Below are positions 1 through 4,794 of a stretch of DNA of 14,879 nucleotides, piece by piece; within the stretch, counting starts at the first letter, position 1, and each line of letters begins with the position of its first letter. Location: positions 1 through 14,879 of the forward strand of contig JALKBU010001197.1 in the NCBI GenBank assembly GCA_023091735.1. The letters run 5' to 3'. This stretch comes from Trichomonas tenax. Taxonomy: Eukaryota > Parabasalia > Trichomonadida > Trichomonadidae. Under the pieces are notes generated by a model. The model was not told the origin of the DNA, did not search any database, and saw only the letters and a list, made by a program, of their open reading frames with translations. The translations under genes and the position numbers were made by a program.

Positions 1-73
1 TATTTTCAGCATGAAATCACTCGTGTTGTCAAAATGTCAATGTTGTCACATTTACTAGGGCAATTTTGAACCC

Positions 74-178
74 GATGCACTCGATGCACTTGGTGCACTT
101 TCCGACTCGCTGATTTATCATATCAACACAAGGATTTATGAAACCTATATCATCAAAAATAAATCAACTCGGTGCACT
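74..178. repeat. Short TGCACT repeat cluster (9-bp period)
   Basis: Three copies of TGCACT lie at 76-81, 85-90 and 94-99, exactly 9 bp apart, within GATGCACTC / GATGCACTT / GGTGCACTT units. A fourth copy with the same flank, GGTGCACTTTC, starts at 171. The plus frame is open from 59 to 298 but has no ATG, and nothing in it is recognisable, so I treat this as a degenerate minisatellite and not as a gene. It lies just downstream of the minus-strand ORF at 298-540. Confidence 0.6.
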
Positions 179-297
179 TTCATTTTTGCCCCTAAATCAC
201 TGTTTTCCATTACTTTTCATCAAATTTTCAACATAAACGACCTCAAAACCCCATTTCCACATCGAAATCAATCAAAAACAAAAATAACAAACTGTTA

Positions 298-540
298 CTA
301 AACCAATCGTACAATATATTTGACCTTCTTTATTGTACGTGCTTTGTATCTCATCGACTTTTTCAAATCCTTTTTAAATTCTTCATAAAATTTCCTTATC
401 CCGAATATTTCAAAATAAGCCTCCGATAATTCAGAAACCAATATTTCGCGTTTGTTCGGAAATTCACGCATCAAAAACTTTTCAACATCAATTTTATCAG
501 CAAATGAAATCGTTTGGCAACCAACGTCTACCCTGTCCAT
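298..540 (-). CDS. Small hypothetical protein, 80 aa, basic C-terminus
   Basis: This complete ATG-to-TAG frame on the minus strand encodes 80 residues. I do not recognise the family. The first half is mixed and moderately acidic. The last 25 residues are rich in Lys and Arg (KKDLKKSMRYKARTIKKVKY), which would suit nucleic-acid or membrane contact, but that is only a guess. No signal peptide or membrane segment is visible. The 20 bases before the ATG are AT-rich and show no TCAYW initiator-like motif, unlike the LRR and kinase genes in this window. Composition is less Phe/Asn/Ile-biased than chance AT-rich frames, which favours a real or recently real gene. It could also be a fragment of a larger decayed element, because mobile-element relics begin about 90 bp away. 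Confidence 0.4.
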   Translation of the reverse strand: MDRVDVGCQTISFADKIDVEKFLMREFPNKREILVSELSEAYFEIFGIRKFYEEFKKDLKKSMRYKARTIKKVKYIVRLV

Positions 541-634
541 TTATTTACTTATTAAAAAATAATATATTTTTAAAATTAACATTAATCCACAAATGATTTA
601 AAACCGTTATATAATCAGGTTAAGAAGAATAAGA

Positions 635-687
635 CCGACCCTTGGGTCGGGCTCATTTATCCTAGCCCGAAGCTGAGCTTGCTCAGC
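635..687. repeat. Two adjacent perfect inverted repeats in a GC-rich patch
   Basis: CCGACCC-TT-GGGTCGG (635-650) is a perfect 7-bp palindromic arm pair around TT. GCTGAGC-TT-GCTCAGC (672-687) has the same geometry with a different sequence. GGGCTCATTT follows each one (649-658 and 693-702). A short TG run follows at 702-712, just before the integrase-like relic. The patch is far more GC-rich than its surroundings. It could be an element terminus, a transcription terminator of a mobile element, or a cruciform site; the sequence alone does not decide. Confidence 0.7.
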
Positions 688-714
688 GGGATGGGCTCAT
701 TTGTGTGTGTGTAA

Positions 715-1047
715 AATTACTATATCGTTGATTCAGAACAAGGTAATGGCTTCTTAATCAAAATTGCTGATGACTCAGTTGCTTATTATCCACGTCATAA
801 ATTAATTAGAAGTAATAAGGGAAAGTATGCCGACTCTATTGACAACGATAGTTTTGGTATTATTGATAAAATCATAGACTATGACGCTAAGACTGATAAG
901 TACGCCGTCATTTATGAAGGAGAAGTAAAGGATAAAATTCCTTCAAGAAATTTAAGAGGAAATAAACCAACTCATTTGGGAATAATGGAAGTTAAGTTTT
1001 GGAAAAACAAAACATTACCTGAACGATTAAAGAAATTCAAAATTTGA
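715..1047 (+). pseudogene. Integrase C-terminal-domain-like relic
   Basis: The plus frame is open for 110 codons from a TAA at 712 to a TGA at 1045-1047, with no ATG near its start, so it looks like the 3' end of a gene. The peptide has a small beta-barrel look: YIVDSEQGNGFLIKIADDS, then PRHKLIRSNKGKYADS, then KIIDYDAKTDKYAVIYEGE, ending in a basic tail after IPSRNLRGNKPTH. This arrangement resembles the SH3/chromo-like C-terminal domain of integrases from retroelements and Maverick-type transposons, which are abundant in trichomonads. That assignment is by eye only. No catalytic core is visible upstream, since the GC-rich hairpins at 635-687 lie there, so the piece is truncated at its 5' end. 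Alternative: a C-terminal fragment of an unrelated Tudor/chromo-like protein. Confidence 0.45.
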
Positions 1048-1144
1048 GCAAAATTATTTTTGAAATTCCTAAGTCATAAAATCCTTTCGCTTTCTTTTCT
1101 TAGTTAGTTAGTTTGTTTGTCACATTAAAGTAGTGGTTCTGTTG

Positions 1145-1187
1145 TATCAAATGAAAAATCATACTTCACATTTTCATTTCAAATCTT
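1145..1187 (+). repeat. 43-bp direct repeat, copy 1
   Basis: This segment begins TATCAAATGAAAAATC and ends CAAATCTT. It is repeated at 2114-2156 with 40 of 43 bases identical. The two copies lie in the same orientation and enclose the broken ORF at 1232-1764 and the small inverted-repeat element at 1953-2055. It may be a shared terminus of an element family or a short interspersed repeat. Confidence 0.75.
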
Positions 1188-1231
1188 ATTGGTACAGATA
1201 TGGGACAATTTCATAACAATTTTGGGGAAAA

Positions 1232-1764
1232 GTGACTCTCGATTTCAATACTGCAAATGGGGAATTTGAGATTCGTTTAACAGATATGATACTAGAGTTA
1301 TTGTCAATAAAATACAATGGAAGTTTAGCCATGATTATGATATAATTAAAGATAATGAAAAACGAATTGTAAAACTTGAATCATTAAATGATAAAATTCG
1401 AGAATTACAATAATATTATAGTCCATATAAAGTTACTGTGAATAATGATTCATTTATTTCATCAAATACAATAAAACTATATAATATAATACAAGCAAGA
1501 GAACGTTACAGATGTTTTGATTTTAAAATATTAAGATCTAATCTTAACCCAAAAGAATTTTAAAGTTAGAATTAATTTTCTGGTATTTTACTAGATGAAC
1601 TTACTGTTCATAATGTTTATCCATTTAAATATAAATTAACACAACTATACGATAAAGATAATTCCGCATATCTTAACTATTTAATTCCGAAAGTAACATA
1701 TAAGACAGCTCAAAATTGTTGTTTTGAAATTAGTTTTAATAGAGATTATGTGAATATAACCTAA
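1232..1764 (+). pseudogene. Broken ORF of unknown, probably mobile-element, origin
   Basis: Frame 2 reads coherently from about 1232 (VTLDFNTANGEFEIR). At about 1280 the coherent reading moves to frame 1 and continues to a TAA at 1762-1764, interrupted by stops at 1411, 1561, 1567 and 1573. The frame-1 peptide is charged and varied (HDYDIIKDNEKRIVKLESLN, then ARERYRCFDFKILRSNLNP, then NVYPFKYKLTQLYDKDNSAY, then ISFNRDYVNIT). It does not look like a chance AT-rich translation. A coiled-coil-like stretch spans about 1345-1410. I do not recognise the family. It follows the integrase-like relic by about 190 bp on the same strand, so it may be another gene of the same dead element. At least one frameshift and four stops make it a pseudogene. 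Confidence 0.5.
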
Positions 1765-1952
1765 ACATGTTCTGTAAGTGGGAACCTTATGTCAAACAAG
1801 TTGCCGTATTGTCTGATTTGTTGTGTTAGTTGAAAAATTAGAATATTTATTGTAAAAGTTTTTTCTCTCAGAAAAAATCTTCATTTGGTAATTTTAAAGC
1901 GGCCAATATGTTTTATTTTATATAAGCGTGCATATCATGCAACATAACTTTT

Positions 1953-2055
1953 TTGTGGGTGTCTAAACACTTTTGATTGTAAAAATTAATGTCCCACCCA
2001 ATAAGACTTGGGAGGTATACATCTAACCAGATATGTGATGTCTAAACACCCACAA
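1953..2055. mobile_element. 103-bp inverted-repeat element, MITE-like
   Basis: TTGTGGGTGTCTAAACAC (1953-1970) pairs with the reverse complement of 2038-2055 (TTGTGGGTGTTTAGACAT) at 15 of 18 positions. The inside contains further small arms: CCCAA (1998-2002) with TTGGG (2008-2012), and ACATCT with AGATATGT. No coding frame is visible. The size and terminal inverted repeats fit a very short non-autonomous element or a cruciform-forming repeat. No target-site duplication is obvious by eye. Confidence 0.5.
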
Positions 2056-2113
2056 TTTTTTCCCATTTCCAAAACATACTATTATTTACCCTTTTATGAT
2101 ACTTTTAAGCCAA

Positions 2114-2156
2114 TATCAAATGAAAAATCGTAGTTCACATTTTCATTGCAAATCTT
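2114..2156 (+). repeat. 43-bp direct repeat, copy 2
   Basis: Second copy of the 43-bp repeat at 1145-1187, with three mismatches and no gaps. It follows the 103-bp inverted-repeat element by about 60 bp and precedes the decayed open frames at 2184-2653. Confidence 0.75.
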
Positions 2157-2183
2157 GGAATGGATATTTCTAGTTTGACTTGA

Positions 2184-2653
2184 TGCCAAGGGTCTAGGAG
2201 CACATCAGATTCTTTTGCCAGAACACTTCATGCTCATTTCTGGTATATGGCTTCAACTATTCTGAGATTGCAATCATGGAAACAACTATTAATGGCTTCA
2301 ATTGTTTATCCAATTCACCATCATATTCTTGCTCTATTGAGCTAAATAGATCGCAGATTTACGCTATATCAAAATCAGATACAAACGCTATCTATCACAC
2401 ATATCCTAGCACAGAAGCAAGCTAGAAAGTATGCAACTAGAAAGACAGTCATTTTAGCTGAACAAAATCGAATGAAATAAATTTCGACCTACAAAAGCCA
2501 TTAATTGTCTTACTGAGCGAGTACAGTGCAATTGTGTGTGCCAAGCAGGACGATTCGTGGCTACTGCAGCTTGAAATTTATTTCAAAACGCATTTTTTTG
2601 ACAAATGTGATAGGAAACACCTGATTTCTGGATCACTATATCCTGCTATATGA
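2184..2653 (+). pseudogene. Two overlapping decayed open frames, unknown protein
   Basis: Frame 3 is open from 2184 to a TAA at 2478-2480 apart from one TAA at 2343. Its peptide includes DSFARTLHAHFWYMASTILR and, after the stop, THILAQKQARKYATRKTVIL. From 2462 frame 2 is open for 63 codons to a TGA at 2651 (FDLQKPLIVLLSEYSAIV, then DDSWLLQLEIYFKTHFFDK). Neither part starts with ATG. Together they could be one gene broken by a stop and a frameshift near 2460-2480. No family is recognised, and chance open frames cannot be excluded. The 3' end overlaps the inverted repeat at 2603-2699. Confidence 0.3.
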
Positions 2654-2699
2654 CTGCAACATACTGTGAGCCATAAATATAATATTTCCTATCACATTT
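2603..2699. repeat. 97-bp stem-loop with perfect 15-bp arms
   Basis: AAATGTGATAGGAAA at 2603-2617 is matched exactly by its reverse complement TTTCCTATCACATTT at 2685-2699. The 67-bp interior has no clear reading frame of its own. This is a foldback/MITE-like structure. A perfect arm match in such decayed surroundings suggests a relatively young insertion or ongoing sequence homogenisation. Confidence 0.75.
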
Positions 2700-2795
2700 C
2701 ATATGATTTCGACTCTTTACTTAGAACACGACACAATGATATCTAGTTGATGCTAGCATATAATGTTCTTATTTATCCTTCAAAATTCCATAAAC

Positions 2796-2927
2796 ATAAT
2801 TTGATTTTTTAAGTATTTCCAAGAATGCTCAATTTTTGGTTGATTTCCTCAATACAAGCGAGGCTCTGGAAAAAAATCAACCAGAAATTGAGCAATTCTG
2901 GAAATATTTAATAATATCAAAATTTAT
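2796..2927. repeat. Long imperfect inverted repeat (arms of about 50 bp)
   Basis: The left arm, about 2796-2848, contains GCTCAATTTTTGGTTGATTT. The right arm, about 2868-2927, contains AAATCAACCAGAAATTGAGC, its near-exact reverse complement. Over the central 39 bases most positions pair, and pairing continues with small gaps toward the outer ends. The loop is about 19 nt (2849-2867). Transcribed RNA would form a long hairpin. It may be a foldback element; a precursor of small RNA is possible but not shown. Confidence 0.75.
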
Positions 2928-2929
2928 AT

Positions 2930-3181
2930 ATGTTTATTCGTAAAGGTAGAAACATTACATCTGGCCATAACAGCTTACTGCCTGTAAGTAATAAGGATAA
3001 GAAACATATTCATGTTGAAATGAATTCGATCGAAGACAAAAATAGCTTCGGATTGTATTCTGAATGCAGAAACGCGATAGCTATTCATCGCAGATGACTG
3101 GCTGTAAGTAATAAAGCCAAACGGCTCAGAAAACGTTTTAATATTATAAATCGGCATCATTCAAGCGCTTCAAGATGCTAA
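2930..3181 (+). pseudogene. ORF relic with one internal stop, unknown
   Basis: An ATG at 2930 opens 55 codons (MFIRKGRNITSGHNSLLPVS, then NSIEDKNSFGLYSECRNAIA) to a TGA at 3095. The same frame then continues 27 codons (LAVSNKAKRLRKRFNIINRH) to a TAA at 3179. An 18-bp word, ACTG[C/G]CTGTAAGTAATAA, occurs at 2977 and again exactly 120 bp (40 codons) later at 3097, giving PVSNK and AVSNK in register. The peptide is Lys/Arg-rich and unrecognised. The minus strand is also open here (2975-3160), so the coding strand is not certain. Confidence 0.3.
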
Positions 3182-3194
3182 AAAGGGGGTAGCA

Positions 3195-3313
3195 TTCACT
3201 TCCGAGTGAAAAGGTCGCTGTATGAAGCATTACAATTGAAGGATCATGCTCTCATTTAAAATAACACTTTCTGTTACAAGGGGTCCCCCCCAACTAAAGG
3301 GTGTCTAGACACC
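3195..3313. repeat. Hairpin and perfect palindrome around a G/C run
   Basis: TTCACT-TCCG-AGTGAA forms a perfect six-pair stem with a tetraloop at 3195-3210. GGGG-T-CCCC lies at 3280-3288. GGTGTCTAGACACC at 3300-3313 is a perfect 14-bp palindrome. Its left half resembles the GGTGTCTAAA found at 1959 and 12844. The palindrome may be the joined ends of two such termini or a binding site for a transposase. No coding frame was found from about 3182 to 3480. Confidence 0.6.
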
Positions 3314-3480
3314 ATTGTCGCCGAAGGCCTATTTTCATGGAAAACGACATGGTTATTCCGGAAAAGATTACATGCCACCGTACATTACTGTGTATGCTTG
3401 GTATAGAACTGATTAAAAATATTTTTTTTGAAATTTATATTTTTATATTTGTTTTATAAGTAATTACTGAAGGATAGGAT

Positions 3481-4542
3481 GAAGTAGATTTTAAAACATT
3501 TGATTATGAAATACCGCTAGGTATGAAATAACCAAATGTTTATCACTAACTACAAATATGAATTAAATCGCAATTATTACTATTGCTCTTGCACTCATGT
3601 TGATCCTTTTACCAAAAAGTATTATTGATGCTGCGACTTTGCGAAACCAACTGAATTTAGAATCCACGATTGCACTTTTACAGTCCCTTATGATGCAGTG
3701 ACTAACCAAATCACAATATTTAATGATGACACTTTACTTTTCTTAGTTGTTTACATTATTGAAGGAAATCTTTCATTAAATTTTGCTTCAAGTGATGAAA
3801 TCTCACGATTCGTCAGATCAATTGTGTACATCAATGGTATTAAAAAACCAAAATTTAATTACAGTAGAGATATAATACGTCGAAGTGTTATTGACCTTGC
3901 ACCAATTTCCTGCAATATGCCATATGAAATCAATATCGAGTCTGTAAATTATTGTTTGTCAATGCTAGAATGATTTAAAAGCTACTAAAGATTGATTTAT
4001 CAGATTTATGTTCCATCAGTTGAGCCCATAATGCTTCTTTTGTTGATTGACTTGAAATTTCATGCACTTTCCATCTGTGAATGTTTTACCCTTATTTTTC
4101 TCCTCGCCACTGTTAAAGCATTCGGACAAAATTTTGTCATTGTTGGCTGAAAATCATGGAAATTCACAAGCATAAGAGCATGATACATGAAATCATTACA
4201 AACTTTGTCAAAACTGAAAACAATTAAATATCTCCAATGGAATCTGCTGTTAATATTTCTAACAAAATTAAAAGATTTTTGATTGATGAATGTCGAACTC
4301 AACAATTTAATTTCACTGAGAAATTAATGCTCAAAATTCTGGAGGAAGCCATCGAGAAAATGTGGACATCGATCCCAAACAAACCATCAGACTTCATAAT
4401 GACAACAGCATTGAAAGGTGCTGAGTTCCCGAATAGATTCCAATCTTTTAAGAAATCATTTCAAATAAAGAAATATTCAAACAGCTGTGATGAAAATTTA
4501 ATCAGCAAGGAATTGAGTAAACTTTCATCCCTACTCATTTAG
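3481..4542 (+). pseudogene. hAT-transposase-like relic in several broken blocks
   Basis: Block 1 runs from an ATG at 3536 to a TGA at 3971-3973 in frame 2, with one internal TGA at 3626. A short frame-1 lead at 3481-3528 (EVDFKTFDYEIPLGMK) probably precedes it. It has a Cys/His cluster (CSCTHVDPFTKKYY, then CCDF, then HDC) that could be a BED-like zinc finger. Next come IIEGNLSLNFASSDEISRFV and FNYSRDIIRRSVIDLA, in the order hAT transposases show: a helical entry segment followed by an S/R-x-x-I/L motif. Block 2 (about 3990-4151) is hydrophobic and ends in a TGA. Block 3 runs from about 4150 to 4542 in frame 1, with a stop before the ATG at 4237. Its SDFIMTTALKGAEFPNRFQ sits where hAT proteins carry an ATxLDPRFK-like motif. 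The catalytic core is not visible. The hAT call is by eye; a MULE-type protein is the main alternative. Confidence 0.45.
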
Positions 4543-4794
4543 AATTCTGATTAATGAGGCTTAAATCCATAATGCCACCACATGGAGTGATTCTCTCATC
4601 TATAGTTTCTTCCATTATTGTAAAAAAAATGCTTCGAAATAATCCCGTTTAGGAACTACAGAATCACTTTAAGGATTGTGAAGAAAATGTCATAAACTAT
4701 TCAACAATTAATACCAAAAAGGAAATTATTCAATATGATAATTTAAAAAACATAACTTACACTCTATTTTAAATAAAAATAAACAAAAGATCAA

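Noticed and set aside
1279..1764. All four in-frame stops of the coherent frame are TAA or TAG, suggesting a code in which these mean glutamine.
   Set aside because: The intact genes here end in TAA, and other relics in the window are broken by TGA and by frameshifts. Simple decay explains the pattern.
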